From Bacteroidia bacterium (GTDB taxonomy: Bacteria > Bacteroidota > Bacteroidia > UKL13-3), in the NCBI GenBank assembly GCA_021740845.1, contig JAIOYZ010000017.1, positions 1-64,000 of the forward strand: a DNA stretch of 64,000 bases. The letters are read 5' to 3'. The position numbers and the translations under genes were made by a program. Below, one piece after another: positions 52,417 to 62,203 of the stretch (within the stretch, counting starts at the first letter, position 1; every line of letters starts with the position of its first letter). Under the pieces are notes generated by a model. That model worked only from the letters and a program-made list of their open reading frames with translations. It searched no databases and was not told the origin of the DNA.

Positions 52417-53667
52417 ATGCTTTCCCGCAGAGTAGTAGTTACTGGATTGGGCGCTTTAACGCCAATCGGAAACACTTTACAAGACTATTGGGATGGATTA
52501 TCAAATGGGGTTAGTGGCTCAGCGCTCACTACCCAATTTGATACTTCCAAATTCAAAACCCGTTTTTCTTGTGAAGTTAAAGGTTTCGATGCCACCGCTT
52601 TTATTGATAGAAAAGAGGCCCGTAGAATGGACCGTTTTACTCAGTTTGCCATTGTGACATCTGATGAAGCGATAAAAGATGCAGGTTTAGATGATTCTAT
52701 CGACAAAGACCGCGTGGGTGTAATTTGGGGTACCGGAATTGGAGGCTTGCACACTTTCTTAAATGAAGTAACTGCATTTGCCAAAGGTGATGGAACACCA
52801 CGTTTCAGTCCATTCTTTATTCCCATGATGATTGGGGATATCTCTGCTGGCTTAATATCCATTCGTCATGGATATAGAGGACCAAACTTTGTAACTGTTG
52901 CTGCTTGTGCTTCTTCAAGTAATGCCATTGCCGATGCCTTTAATTATATCCGTTTAAATAAAGCAGATATTATTGTAACTGGAGGTTCTGAAGCATGTGT
53001 GAACGAGGCTGCAATTGGTGGTTTCAATGCTATGAAGGCCTTAAGTGAAAGAAACGACGATCCTTCTACAGCTTCCAGACCATTCGATTTAGATCGCGAT
53101 GGATTTGTTTTGGGAGAAGGTGGTGGAGCACTTATTCTTGAAGAATATGAGCATGCAAAAGCTCGTGGTGCAAAAATATATTGCGAAATTATGGGTTGCG
53201 GTTTATCTGCTGATGCCTATCACATGACAGCTCCACATCCTGATGGATTGGGTGCAAAAAAGGTGATGGAATATGCTTTGCAAGATGCCGGAATGAAACC
53301 CGAAGACATCGATTACGTAAACGTTCATGGAACTTCAACTCCTTTGGGTGATCCTCAAGAGATAAAAGCTATCCTTTCCGTTTTTGGTGATCATGCTTTT
53401 GATATGAACATCAGTTCAACCAAATCAATGACTGGCCATCTTTTAGGTGGAGCCGGTGCCATTGAAACAATTGCCTGTATTTTGGCAATACACAAAGGAA
53501 TCATTCCTCCAACTATCAATCATTTTACTGATGATCCTGCTTTTGATCCACGTTTGAACCTAACCTTTAACAAGGCTCAACACCGTGAAGTTAATGCAGC
53601 TATCAGCAATACCTTTGGTTTTGGTGGCCACAATGCCTCTGTGATTGTGAAAAAATTTGCCGAATAA
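52417..53667 (+). CDS. fabF: 3-oxoacyl-ACP synthase II
   Basis: 416 residues from ATG 52417 (MLSRRVVVTGLGALTPIG); an upstream TTG at 52411 adds two residues and is not needed. Catalytic Cys in VAACASSSNAIAD (~163), His in YVNVHGTSTPLGD (~305) and His in SSTKSMTGHLLGGAG (~340). It elongates acyl-ACP with malonyl-ACP. Follows acpP by 24 bp and precedes rnc by 3 bp. Confidence 0.96.
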   Translation: MLSRRVVVTGLGALTPIGNTLQDYWDGLSNGVSGSALTTQFDTSKFKTRFSCEVKGFDATAFIDRKEARRMDRFTQFAIVTSDEAIKDAGLDDSIDKDRVGVIWGTGIGGLHTFLNEVTAFAKGDGTPRFSPFFIPMMIGDISAGLISIRHGYRGPNFVTVAACASSSNAIADAFNYIRLNKADIIVTGGSEACVNEAAIGGFNAMKALSERNDDPSTASRPFDLDRDGFVLGEGGGALILEEYEHAKARGAKIYCEIMGCGLSADAYHMTAPHPDGLGAKKVMEYALQDAGMKPEDIDYVNVHGTSTPLGDPQEIKAILSVFGDHAFDMNISSTKSMTGHLLGGAGAIETIACILAIHKGIIPPTINHFTDDPAFDPRLNLTFNKAQHREVNAAISNTFGFGGHNASVIVKKFAE

Positions 53668-53670
53668 GTT

Positions 53671-54417
53671 TTGCTTAGAGGTTTACTCACACATTTAAAG
53701 CCGAGAACATCGGATCAACGAAAATTCGCGCTAAAAATTAAAGGCATAACAGGGTATTTACCATCCAGTTTAAAACCTTACGAACAAGCACTTCGTCACC
53801 ATTCTGTTTCTAGAACCATACACCATACAGGTTCTAAAGATAGCAATGAGCGACTTGAATTCTTGGGCGATGCCATGCTAAATTCTATTGTAGCAGAATT
53901 TCTTTTTAAGAAATACCCGTTTAAAGACGAAGGTTTCCTAACACAATTGCGTTCTAAAATTGTGAGCAGAGAAAGTTTAAATGAATTGGCAATAAAAATT
54001 CATTTGAACTTATTGGTAGAATACGACCGCAAAGCTTTACAGAATATCAATCTTAGAAATAGCATTTTTGGAAATGCGTTAGAAGCCTTTTTAGGTGCAG
54101 TCTTTTTAGACCGTGGATTTGATGGTTGCAAAAAGTTTATTGTAGATAATTTGTTGCGTTTCCATATTGATGTTGACAAGCTGCAAACTACCGAAAGCAA
54201 TTTTAAAGGCAGGTTAATAGAATACGCACAAAAGAACAATAAGCCTATTGAATTTGAGGTGGAGGAAATTCAGGATGGTAAAAATAAGATTTACCAAATT
54301 ACTGTCAAATACGCTGGAGAGGTAAAGGGAAAAGCCCAACATACCAATAAGAAAAAAGCCGAACAAATGGCCGCGCAAAAGACCTTTGAGATAATGGAAA
54401 TTAGTTTAGAAGGTTAG
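53671..54417 (+). CDS. rnc: Ribonuclease III
   Basis: 248 residues starting at a TTG 3 bp after the fabF stop; no ATG fits before the conserved core, so coupling to fabF is likely. The catalytic signature ERLEFLGDAML and the second acidic patch NALEAFLGAVFLDRGF are present; a C-terminal dsRNA-binding domain starts ~170 (NFKGRLIEYAQ, AAQKTFEIM). It processes rRNA and other double-stranded RNA. Confidence 0.95.
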   Translation: MLRGLLTHLKPRTSDQRKFALKIKGITGYLPSSLKPYEQALRHHSVSRTIHHTGSKDSNERLEFLGDAMLNSIVAEFLFKKYPFKDEGFLTQLRSKIVSRESLNELAIKIHLNLLVEYDRKALQNINLRNSIFGNALEAFLGAVFLDRGFDGCKKFIVDNLLRFHIDVDKLQTTESNFKGRLIEYAQKNNKPIEFEVEEIQDGKNKIYQITVKYAGEVKGKAQHTNKKKAEQMAAQKTFEIMEISLEG

Positions 54418-54493
54418 GGAATAATCCTTATCAAGTTTTCATTTTCAATCTTGGTTATTCAATATTTAATTGGGTTCAAACCGAAAAACTTCT

Positions 54494-54850
54494 TTAATAC
54501 TCTTGAACCAATACATCTGTAGAAATATTTAAGGAAGTATGAATTCTACGAATCATTTCTAAAGTAAGTTTTCTCTTTTTATTTAGTATCTCACTTACTC
54601 TTCCTTTAAACCCAATAATATTTTCTAAATCACGCTGGTTATAACCCAATTGCTCCATCCTAAACTTTATGGCCTCTATTGGATCAGGCGATTCAATTGG
54701 ATATTTTTCGTCTTCATATTTTTCTATGAGAAGCGCTAGAATTTCCAATTCATCCCCTTCAGGAGTATTCATTCGAGCATCAAAAATTTCCTCCAAACGA
54801 GCAAGGGCTTGCTTATAATCTTTTGCAGTTCTAATTGGTTTAATATTCAT
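54494..54850 (-). CDS. higA: HigA-type antitoxin
   Basis: 118 residues from ATG 54850 (MNIKPIRTAKDYKQALARLE). The HTH region is FRMEQLGYNQRDLENIIGF then KGRVSEILNKKRKLTLEMIR, the pattern of HigA antitoxins, which bind the toxin and repress the operon. An in-frame start at 54907 would overlap the toxin gene and lacks family similarity. Begins 19 bp after the toxin stop. Confidence 0.88.
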   Translation of the reverse strand: MNIKPIRTAKDYKQALARLEEIFDARMNTPEGDELEILALLIEKYEDEKYPIESPDPIEAIKFRMEQLGYNQRDLENIIGFKGRVSEILNKKRKLTLEMIRRIHTSLNISTDVLVQEY

Positions 54851-54869
54851 AATCGTTCTTTTTATTCCA

Positions 54870-55163
54870 TTAAATTGTTTCGGCATCAATTGCATCATAA
54901 TCTGCATGCGTACCTATAAATCTTATCCAAACCATTCCAAATCGATAATTAATCTTTACTATTAATCGGTAATTATTTCCTTTAATATTAAAAACAACAC
55001 GGTTATCTCCTAAAATGCTAGCAATTGGATAATCTCTTTTTATATCAATTGGAGTTTTCCAAACTGCGCTGAGAGCCTCCTCATACCAGGCCTTCAATTG
55101 TTGCTCACAATCGTTGTGCTTTTCCCAAAATTCTCTCAAGGTTTTCTTTGCAATAACTCTCAA
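54870..55163 (-). CDS. higB: HigB-type mRNA-interferase toxin
   Basis: 97 residues from TTG at 55161-55163 (reading (M)RVIAKKTLREFWEKH, the usual HigB start); an ATG much further up at 55214 would cross the promoter and operator. RYGMVWIRFIGTHADYDAID-type C-terminus (FGMVWIRFIGTHADYD) is typical of the RelE-fold HigB family, which cleaves mRNA on the ribosome. Toxin gene first, as usual for higBA. Confidence 0.88.
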   Translation of the reverse strand: MRVIAKKTLREFWEKHNDCEQQLKAWYEEALSAVWKTPIDIKRDYPIASILGDNRVVFNIKGNNYRLIVKINYRFGMVWIRFIGTHADYDAIDAETI

Positions 55164-55180
55164 TGTTCTAAATTTGGTTA

Positions 55181-55215
55181 CAAATATAAAATAAAGTTCC
55201 CGTAACGGGAACAAA
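55181..55215 (-). promoter_or_regulatory. higBA promoter with palindromic operator
   Basis: On the minus strand TTTG (55212-55215) and a perfect TATATTTG -7 box (55181-55188). Between them is GTTCCCGTAACGGGAAC (55196-55212), a palindrome with 8-bp arms around one base. The 23-base spacer is a little long. A repressor bound here would block RNA polymerase, as expected for HigA autoregulation. It also supports the TTG start of higB. Confidence 0.7.
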
Positions 55216-55390
55216 TATTAATAATTTAGAAATTATTAATGGATTTGATTCCATAAAAAATAATCTTTTGCAATTAGGATTCACTAATTTAGGCTTTAGA
55301 GAAAAGCATCTTCACAGAATTTTCTATTCCTCTCAACTACCCTTTCTTTCCCAAATTTTCATTAACCTTGTGGGCAATTAATTCACCTCC

Positions 55391-56134
55391 ATGCGGTATT
55401 TTATTGAACTAGCTTATAACGGAAAAAATTACCATGGTTGGCAAAAACAACCCAATGCAACTAGTGTTCAAGAAACTCTTGAAAGCAAATTGAGCATTCT
55501 ACTTAAAGAAGAAATAGATGTAATTGGTTGCGGAAGAACAGATACTGGAGTGCATGCAAAAAACTATTTCCTTCACTTTGAAACCGAAGCAATTTTTGAT
55601 ACCGAGCGATTAAATTTTCAATTGAATTCTATTCTCCCAAAAGACATTACTATCTTTTCTATTTTTCGGGTTGAACCAAACTTTCATGCTAGGTTTGATG
55701 CCACAGAACGCGAATACGAATATTGGATCAGCACAAAACCCGACCCTTTTCATTTTGAATTAAGCTTACTATATACCAAACCATTGGATATTGAGGCAAT
55801 GAATGAAACGGCGAAACTGCTACTCTCCCATTCCGATTTTGAATGCTTTAGCAAAGTGCATACAGACGTAAAAACATTTATTTGCAATGTTACTTACGCA
55901 AAATGGGAACTAAGAGAAAACGGCAAATTGGTATTTACCATTCGCGCTGATAGGTTTCTGCGAAACATGGTACGCGCCATTGTTGGAACCTTGTTGGAAG
56001 TAGGAAAAGGAAAAATTAACCAAGAAGATTTTAAGCAAATCCTACAAAGTAAAAATAGAAGTGAAGCAGGAATGAGTGTGGCTGCTCATGGTTTATTTTT
56101 AACTAAAATAAGCTACCCAGATTTTAAAAAATAA
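55391..56134 (+). CDS. truA: tRNA pseudouridine synthase A
   Basis: 247 residues, usual length. MRYFIELAYNGKNYHGWQ start and GCGRTDTGVHA with the catalytic Asp (~52); FHARFDATEREYEYWI and RADRFLRNMVRAIVGTLLEVG follow. It makes pseudouridine at positions 38-40 of tRNAs. A near-match of the dispersed motif (55667) lies where the protein reads FRVEPNFHAR. Confidence 0.96.
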   Translation: MRYFIELAYNGKNYHGWQKQPNATSVQETLESKLSILLKEEIDVIGCGRTDTGVHAKNYFLHFETEAIFDTERLNFQLNSILPKDITIFSIFRVEPNFHARFDATEREYEYWISTKPDPFHFELSLLYTKPLDIEAMNETAKLLLSHSDFECFSKVHTDVKTFICNVTYAKWELRENGKLVFTIRADRFLRNMVRAIVGTLLEVGKGKINQEDFKQILQSKNRSEAGMSVAAHGLFLTKISYPDFKK

Positions 56135-56136
56135 AA

Positions 56137-56178
56137 AGCAGCCAAAAGATTTAATCTAGGATCAAACCTCTGGCTGCT
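56137..56178. terminator. Hairpin between truA and the EF-G-like gene
   Basis: Arms agcagcca (56137-56144) and tggctgct (56171-56178), loop of 26 bases. On the minus strand the stem is followed by TTTTTATTTTTT, suitable for ending the EF-G-like transcript; it could also serve truA. Confidence 0.55.
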
Positions 56179-56298
56179 CTTATTAATAATTATACCTTTT
56201 GAATTTTTTATTTAGGTCAAAACTTCCAAGGTATATGCCGAGGCAATAAATGTTTAGGCCAATTTTATTGGACTATTACATATATGCAATCGGCATTA

Positions 56299-58434
56299 CT
56301 AGTTCATTTCATCTTTCGCATGCTTTTGATATTCTTCAATGAGTTTCTTTTGAATATCATAAGAAACAGCATGATAGGTATCAAATTGCATATTGTATTT
56401 TGCTTTTCCTTGGGTCAGGCTTTTTAAGGTAGATTGGTAATCTTGCATTTCTGATAATGGAACTTTGGCAGTTATCTTTTGATAATGGCCAGAAATATCC
56501 ATTCCTTCAATCATGGCTCTGCGCGATTGTAAATCACTCATTACAGAACCTGTTACCTCATCCGGACAAAGAACTTCAACCGTATAAACTGGTTCCAAAA
56601 TTTGTGGATCGGCATTATGAAAAGCATCTTTAAAGGCCATCATACCAGCAATTTTAAAAGATATATCATTGCTATCTACGGCATGCATTTTTCCATCATA
56701 AACACTTACTCTAACATCGCGTACATAGCTACCAGTTAATGGACCAATATGCATTTTTTCCATTATTCCTTTCATAATTGAAGGCAAGAAACGAGTGTCG
56801 ATTGCACCACCAACTATACAATTATAGAAAACCAATTTACCGCCCCAAGGCAATGGATGTTCCTCTTTTCCTCTAACACTTACTCCTTGTGGGTCGGGCA
56901 TTCCTTCGTAAAATGGTTCAACGAGCATGTGCACTTCCCCAAATTGCCCTGCACCACCACTTTGTTTTTTATGGCGGTACATAGAATTTACTTGTTTTTG
57001 AATGGTCTCACGATATGGAATTCGTGGATGAGTAAACCCAACTTCTAATTTATAAATATGGCTCAATTTCCATTTAACTACTGATAAATGTAAATCACCT
57101 CTACAACTTAAAATGGTTTGCCTTAACTCCTGTGAAACTTTTAAGGAAATACTTGGATCCTCTTCGCACAATTGGTGAATAGCTTGAGCCAATTTTTCTT
57201 CTTCGCCTTTGTTTAAGCTTTCAATAGCCATTTGCAAATGCGATTCTGGAAATACAATTGGCTTCAATGCATAGTTCTTACCTTTTACATGCAAACTGTT
57301 ATTGGTATGGGTATTCTTTAATTTAATGGTTGCACCAATATCACCAGCCACCAATTCGTCTACCGCAATTCTCTTCTTACCTTCTAATAAAAATAGTTGG
57401 TTTATCTTTTCACTAGTGCCATTGTTTTCATTCACTAATTCCATTCCTGTTGTTATGGTACCAGAATAAACCTTAAACAACGACATCTCTCCTAAGTGCT
57501 GTTCATTAACCGTTTTGAACACAAAAATACAAGCTGGTCCTGACGCAACGCAAGGCAATTCCTCGCCAGCAGCAGTAATCTGAACAGGCATTTCGGCTGC
57601 ACTCGGACAAACATTATCTATAAATCCAAGAACCCTTCCAATACCCATATCCTTTTTAGAAGAAACGCAGAAAAGTGGAAACAAATCATGGTTAATTAAT
57701 GATTTTTTCAAACCAATTCGCATCTCATCTTCTTCCAAATTTCCTTTTTCAAAATATTTCTCCATCAAACCTTCATCGTTGGAGGCAATGGCTTCTATTA
57801 ATTCTTTGTGCAAGGATTCTGCCTTTTCCATTTCTGATTCTGGAATAGGCAATTTTTCTGGCTTGCCACCTCCTGCAGGGAATTGATACATAATCATGTT
57901 TAATACATCTACAATGGCATTAAACTCTGCTCCTTGTTGCAATGGATATTGAACCACAACTACGCTTGATCCAAATCTATTCTTTGCTTGCTCAACAGTT
58001 AAATCAAAATCCGACTTTTCATGGTCAATTTGATTCACCACCAAAAGAGTTGGTGTTTTAAATTCTTCGGTATATTCCCAAACCAATTCAGTTCCAACTT
58101 CAACGCCATGAGATGAATTTAGAACAACTACGCTGGTATCTGCAACGCGCAAGGCAGAAATTATTTCTCCTGCAAAATCATCCGAGCCAGGGGTATCAAT
58201 AATATTGATTTTGTAACCTTTCCAAGTGGTATGCAACAAGGTTGCAAAAATGGAATTTCCTCTTTCTTGTTCTAATTCATGGTAATCGGAAAGGGTAGAT
58301 TTTTCTTCAACAGTACCTCGGCGATTAATTAAGCCGGCTTCATAAACTGCGCATTCGGCGAAAGTAGTTTTACCACTTCCTGCATGCCCAAGCAAGACAA
58401 TATTCTTTACATGGGCGGTATCATAAGTTGCCAT
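56299..58434 (-). CDS. EF-G-like translational GTPase paralogue
   Basis: 711 residues with all EF-G domains in order. G1 GHAGSGKTT (16-24) is intact, and EQERGNS (55-61) fits switch I. G3 is DTPGSDDF (80-87): the catalytic His of DTPGH is Ser84. G4 is NQID (134-137) in place of NKxD. In Bacteroides an EF-G2 paralogue is reported to support translocation without GTP hydrolysis; whether this is its ortholog is inference. The standard fusA, with its str-operon neighbours, is not in this window. No gene upstream on the same strand is close. Confidence 0.85.
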   Translation of the reverse strand: MATYDTAHVKNIVLLGHAGSGKTTFAECAVYEAGLINRRGTVEEKSTLSDYHELEQERGNSIFATLLHTTWKGYKINIIDTPGSDDFAGEIISALRVADTSVVVLNSSHGVEVGTELVWEYTEEFKTPTLLVVNQIDHEKSDFDLTVEQAKNRFGSSVVVVQYPLQQGAEFNAIVDVLNMIMYQFPAGGGKPEKLPIPESEMEKAESLHKELIEAIASNDEGLMEKYFEKGNLEEDEMRIGLKKSLINHDLFPLFCVSSKKDMGIGRVLGFIDNVCPSAAEMPVQITAAGEELPCVASGPACIFVFKTVNEQHLGEMSLFKVYSGTITTGMELVNENNGTSEKINQLFLLEGKKRIAVDELVAGDIGATIKLKNTHTNNSLHVKGKNYALKPIVFPESHLQMAIESLNKGEEEKLAQAIHQLCEEDPSISLKVSQELRQTILSCRGDLHLSVVKWKLSHIYKLEVGFTHPRIPYRETIQKQVNSMYRHKKQSGGAGQFGEVHMLVEPFYEGMPDPQGVSVRGKEEHPLPWGGKLVFYNCIVGGAIDTRFLPSIMKGIMEKMHIGPLTGSYVRDVRVSVYDGKMHAVDSNDISFKIAGMMAFKDAFHNADPQILEPVYTVEVLCPDEVTGSVMSDLQSRRAMIEGMDISGHYQKITAKVPLSEMQDYQSTLKSLTQGKAKYNMQFDTYHAVSYDIQKKLIEEYQKHAKDEMN

Positions 58435-58627
58435 ATTTCTTGAGATTTATTAGCACGAAAATAAAAATCAATAAAAACTGGTAGCATGACAAAACTTAGG
58501 TTTCTGTATGTTTAAAATCAGGCGGTTTTTACCTCTTGCCCCTTAAGTTTTATCGGAAGCTCCAAATCAAAAAATAAAGGTATAGTTCTATTTGCTTTTA
58601 TGAAACCATAAAAACTTGCAAAATTTG

Positions 58628-61600
58628 CTACTCTTGTTCCAAGTACTCTTTCGACTTTTGCTTGTAATAGGGCTGCATTTCTAATGGTATAGATTGCAAT
58701 ATCTCGGTATCCTTAGTAGATTTTTTCTTGTATTTTTCTAAATAGTTCGGACTAGGTTTAGGAAGTTCTTTTCCTTGATTGGCTTCTCTTTTTTGTTCTT
58801 CTTCTTGCTTCTTTTCTGCTTTTTCATGCTCTAGCAATCGAGTTAAAATTTCTTGCTGGCGCATCAATGTTTCTTGGGTTAGGCGTTTGTTTACCAAATC
58901 CTTTTCTGTTTCTTCCATCATTTTCTGCAATTCACCCAATTGCTTCCCTCCGCCCAATTTTTCTTTCTCCAAAGCATCCATCTCACTAAGCATTTTTTGC
59001 ATTTGCTGACGAATAGCCATTTGCTGTGCAGCCATTCTAGCAAATTGTTCGCTGCCCATCTTGCCTTTTTCCCCCTTGCCATTTTTGTTCATGCCCTCCT
59101 GAATTTGCTTGTTCATCTCCTCTTGCATTTTCTTCATTTGGCTCATGCTTGGCTTGCCTTTTCCAGGCTTTTTGGATGGCTTACCCTTACCGCCTTTTTT
59201 GCCATCTTTTTTCTGCTGTTGTTGTTGCTGCATTTGGTTTAAGGCTTCACTCAACATCAATCCCAGATTGTTCATGCTGGTCATGCCGTATTGCTGTTGA
59301 ACCTTAATCTGGCCCATATCTCTGCTTGAGAAACTATTGTTTGCACCATCCAAATGCTTGTTCATTTTTGTTACCTCGCGGTTTACAAAAGATTTTATTT
59401 CGGGCACACGTTTGCTTAAAGCTTGAAGGCTATCTTCAATCATTTTAGCATTGTCTTTTAATGTCTTTTGTTCTTGAGCCAATTGCACAAATTGAGGGTT
59501 ATAACCATTGATAGCACGCAAGCGCTCCATTAATGATTCTTGGTCTTTGCTCAACTGAATTAGGTTCTCTAAAATTTCACGCAAGGCTTGCTCATCTACT
59601 TCCTCTTGCTCTTCTTCGGCAGCCTCTTGCTTTTCCTTCATTTTTTGCTCCATCTGCTCCATTTGCTCAGCGGCTTCTTTCTGCTCCTTCCCTCCTTTTT
59701 TGTTATCACCTTTTTGCAAATCTTCACTGCTCTTTTGCATGTTCTCTTCTATCTTCTTCTCCTCCTCTTTTGTATCTGCTAAATCCTTTGGAGTTTCTAA
59801 TTCTTGGTTCTTCTTATCTATGTCTTTTAATTCTTTTTGCAAGTCTTTAAACTCCTTGTTGAGTTCGTCTTGCTTCTTTTTCAATTCTTCGTTGCTTTGC
59901 TTCTTTTCTAAAGTTTCCTTAGAAAGCTCCTCTTGCTTTTTGGCCAAGTCTTTCAAATCCTTCATGGCATCTTCCATCTTCTTTTCCACCTCCAACTCCT
60001 TGTACATTTCCAACATCCTATCCAACTCCTTCTCTACGTCCTTGTTGTTCACATCCATCTTATCCAATTCCTTCTGAATCTGCTCCTTGTTCTGCATCTT
60101 CATCATGTCTTCCATTTGCTTGATGAGTTTCTTCATTTCATCTGTCATCAACTCCTCATACATTTTCTGCAATTGTTCTTGCTTCTCCAAAATCTTTTGC
60201 TCTTCCTCTTTAAACAATTGCTCCTTCTGGTTTTTCAATTTAAAATCCTTTTGCAATTCTTCCATCTTCTCCGCCAAATCCTTCTGACGTTTATTGAGGT
60301 TCTCTAATTTCTTTTTCTCCTCATAAGTAAGTGGCTGCTGCGATTTCAATTTCTTCTGAACCTCTTTCAAGTCTTTCTCCAAAGATTTAGCTTCCTTTAA
60401 AGCTTGCTCCATTTTATCTTGCAAAGCTTTGCTATCACTATCTGTTTGTTCTTTTATTTGTTGCTTGTCTGGCGCTTTTATAGAAAACATTTTGGATCGA
60501 ACCGACTTAGCGCCATGCACTCCATCATTGTCCCATAATTCAAAATAGTACTCTATTTCGTCTTCATTATTAAAATCTAGTTCATACAAATTAAATACAT
60601 AGGCTATTTGAACCGATTTACCAGGCTGAATAAAAATCTCTTTTGTTTGTAGTCCTTTTTCGGTTTTTAGTTTATCACTAGATTTAATAAACCTGTAGTT
60701 AAAGGTTAGCTTACTCAAGCCATAATCGTCGTTGCCTTCTCCTCCAAAATAAAGTATCTTTTCTGAAACCGAATCTCTAATTTCCTCAATTGCAATGGCA
60801 GGATAAGCATCTGGAACTACATCAATTTTAAAAAACAAAGAATCACCTTTAGATACTTGCTCATTGCTTAATACAATTGAATATTCATCAGAAACAAAAA
60901 ACTTCCTTGAGAAGTTAAAATGAATTTTATCATTGGTGCGAGCCTTTGATAAAAGTTGCATAAATCGAAGGGTAATATCATTGGTTTGTTTGCCTGTAAA
61001 CTGCCAATCAATAGTTGTTCCAGCTGGAATAGAAATATCACCAGGATTGCTTAAAGTTTCTGCCTTGCGATGCAAGTAAGAAGGGAAATTTAACTTTAAA
61101 GAATAATCCAACATAACAGGTTTAGAAAGCACTTCAAGTACTTTTTCATTGTCTTCAAAACCCAAGGCCTCTAAATAAAAAGGTGTGTTTTTTTGAAGGT
61201 TCCTAAACACATAACTAAAATGAGTAGCATCTACTTTTTGCAAACGATAGGTTTGGTTCAAAGAATGTATAAAAACCTCATTGGGCAATTCTTCACCACT
61301 CATTCTAACATTCAATTCAAAATCGCCGTATTGTTCTGCTTTTAATTCTGAGTTTTCTATTTCAAAAACAAAAGGAGCTGGCACCTTAAAAACTTGGTCG
61401 TAGGATATTACCCTTTGAGCGCCATCACTTACCAAACTAGGCACAAAAAATAGGATTAATATTAAAGCAACAACTGGGATTAATGCAAAACGTAAGTATT
61501 TTAAATTGCTTTTATAATCTACTGCCGCCACAAAAGGTATGGGAGAAAGTTCGGCCGTTTTTTGAGCAATGGCAGCCATCAACAAACTCTCATCCGAACT

Positions 61601-61951
61601 TTGTTGGTTCAGCAATTGAAGTGCATTTACCAATTTATCCTTGACATCAAAAAAGTGTTTTCCAATAATATCAGCGGCATCAGCATGTGAAATTTGCTTG
61701 CCCATTTTAAGCAACTTGCTCAATGGGTAAACAATAAACACTCCTAACAAAACCAAAGCAATTAGGATCAAACCGAAAAATAAAACTGCACGAACTGTAG
61801 AGGTATACCTGCCAAAATACTCTAAAGTACTAACCAATAAAAACGAAAAAAGTAGGAGACCAACAAAAAAGATACTTCCCTTCAAAAGCCTATTTTTATA
61901 GTACTTTCTAATAAACGCATCCAGTTTTTCTATAAGCAAATGATTCGACAT
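58628..61951 (-). CDS. DUF4175 family protein, coiled-coil rich
   Basis: 1107 residues. Three hydrophobic helices lie in the first ~175 residues (two between ~24 and 76, one ~150-170). Residues ~180-500 form beta-rich domains (FPSYLHRKAETLSNPGDISIPAGTT). Residues ~510-900 are a long Lys/Glu/Gln-rich coiled coil (DLKEVQKKLKSQQ, ELDKMDVNNKDVEKELDRML), and the C-terminal 200 residues are low-complexity. Matches the DUF4175 membrane proteins of Bacteroidota; role unknown. The repetitive DNA creates many long antisense frames that are not genes. Confidence 0.88.
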   Translation of the reverse strand: MSNHLLIEKLDAFIRKYYKNRLLKGSIFFVGLLLFSFLLVSTLEYFGRYTSTVRAVLFFGLILIALVLLGVFIVYPLSKLLKMGKQISHADAADIIGKHFFDVKDKLVNALQLLNQQSSDESLLMAAIAQKTAELSPIPFVAAVDYKSNLKYLRFALIPVVALILILFFVPSLVSDGAQRVISYDQVFKVPAPFVFEIENSELKAEQYGDFELNVRMSGEELPNEVFIHSLNQTYRLQKVDATHFSYVFRNLQKNTPFYLEALGFEDNEKVLEVLSKPVMLDYSLKLNFPSYLHRKAETLSNPGDISIPAGTTIDWQFTGKQTNDITLRFMQLLSKARTNDKIHFNFSRKFFVSDEYSIVLSNEQVSKGDSLFFKIDVVPDAYPAIAIEEIRDSVSEKILYFGGEGNDDYGLSKLTFNYRFIKSSDKLKTEKGLQTKEIFIQPGKSVQIAYVFNLYELDFNNEDEIEYYFELWDNDGVHGAKSVRSKMFSIKAPDKQQIKEQTDSDSKALQDKMEQALKEAKSLEKDLKEVQKKLKSQQPLTYEEKKKLENLNKRQKDLAEKMEELQKDFKLKNQKEQLFKEEEQKILEKQEQLQKMYEELMTDEMKKLIKQMEDMMKMQNKEQIQKELDKMDVNNKDVEKELDRMLEMYKELEVEKKMEDAMKDLKDLAKKQEELSKETLEKKQSNEELKKKQDELNKEFKDLQKELKDIDKKNQELETPKDLADTKEEEKKIEENMQKSSEDLQKGDNKKGGKEQKEAAEQMEQMEQKMKEKQEAAEEEQEEVDEQALREILENLIQLSKDQESLMERLRAINGYNPQFVQLAQEQKTLKDNAKMIEDSLQALSKRVPEIKSFVNREVTKMNKHLDGANNSFSSRDMGQIKVQQQYGMTSMNNLGLMLSEALNQMQQQQQQKKDGKKGGKGKPSKKPGKGKPSMSQMKKMQEEMNKQIQEGMNKNGKGEKGKMGSEQFARMAAQQMAIRQQMQKMLSEMDALEKEKLGGGKQLGELQKMMEETEKDLVNKRLTQETLMRQQEILTRLLEHEKAEKKQEEEQKREANQGKELPKPSPNYLEKYKKKSTKDTEILQSIPLEMQPYYKQKSKEYLEQE

Positions 61952-61953
61952 CG

Positions 61954-62145
61954 TTAATTAAAGAGTTTCCCTTTTATTTTATAGTAAATATTATCAATAG
62001 GCCCATCATACCCCGGGAAAATATTGATATTAAAAACATGTTTTATTTCCATTATAAAAACAAGCAAAAAAACCAATAAAAAAACAATGTAAAACATCAT
62101 TTTTAATCGGTAAAGCCAATGCTGAAATTGCTCATTATTCCACAT
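61954..62145 (-). CDS. Small membrane protein upstream of DUF4175
   Basis: 63 residues with one hydrophobic helix, MMFYIVFLLVFLLVFIMEI (~16-34). It ends 2 bp before the DUF4175 gene starts, so the two are probably translated together. No family recognised. Confidence 0.6.
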   Translation of the reverse strand: MWNNEQFQHWLYRLKMMFYIVFLLVFLLVFIMEIKHVFNINIFPGYDGPIDNIYYKIKGKLFN

Positions 62146-62203
62146 GCTACAAGTATAAGCAAATGAAAAAAATAATGAACAATTTATTCAATAAACGGAA
62201 AGT

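Noticed and set aside
58779-60307. Several long plus-strand frames opposite DUF4175
   Set aside because: Produced by the Lys/Glu/Gln-rich coiled coil on the other strand; the Leu/Phe/Ser-rich products are an artefact of that composition.
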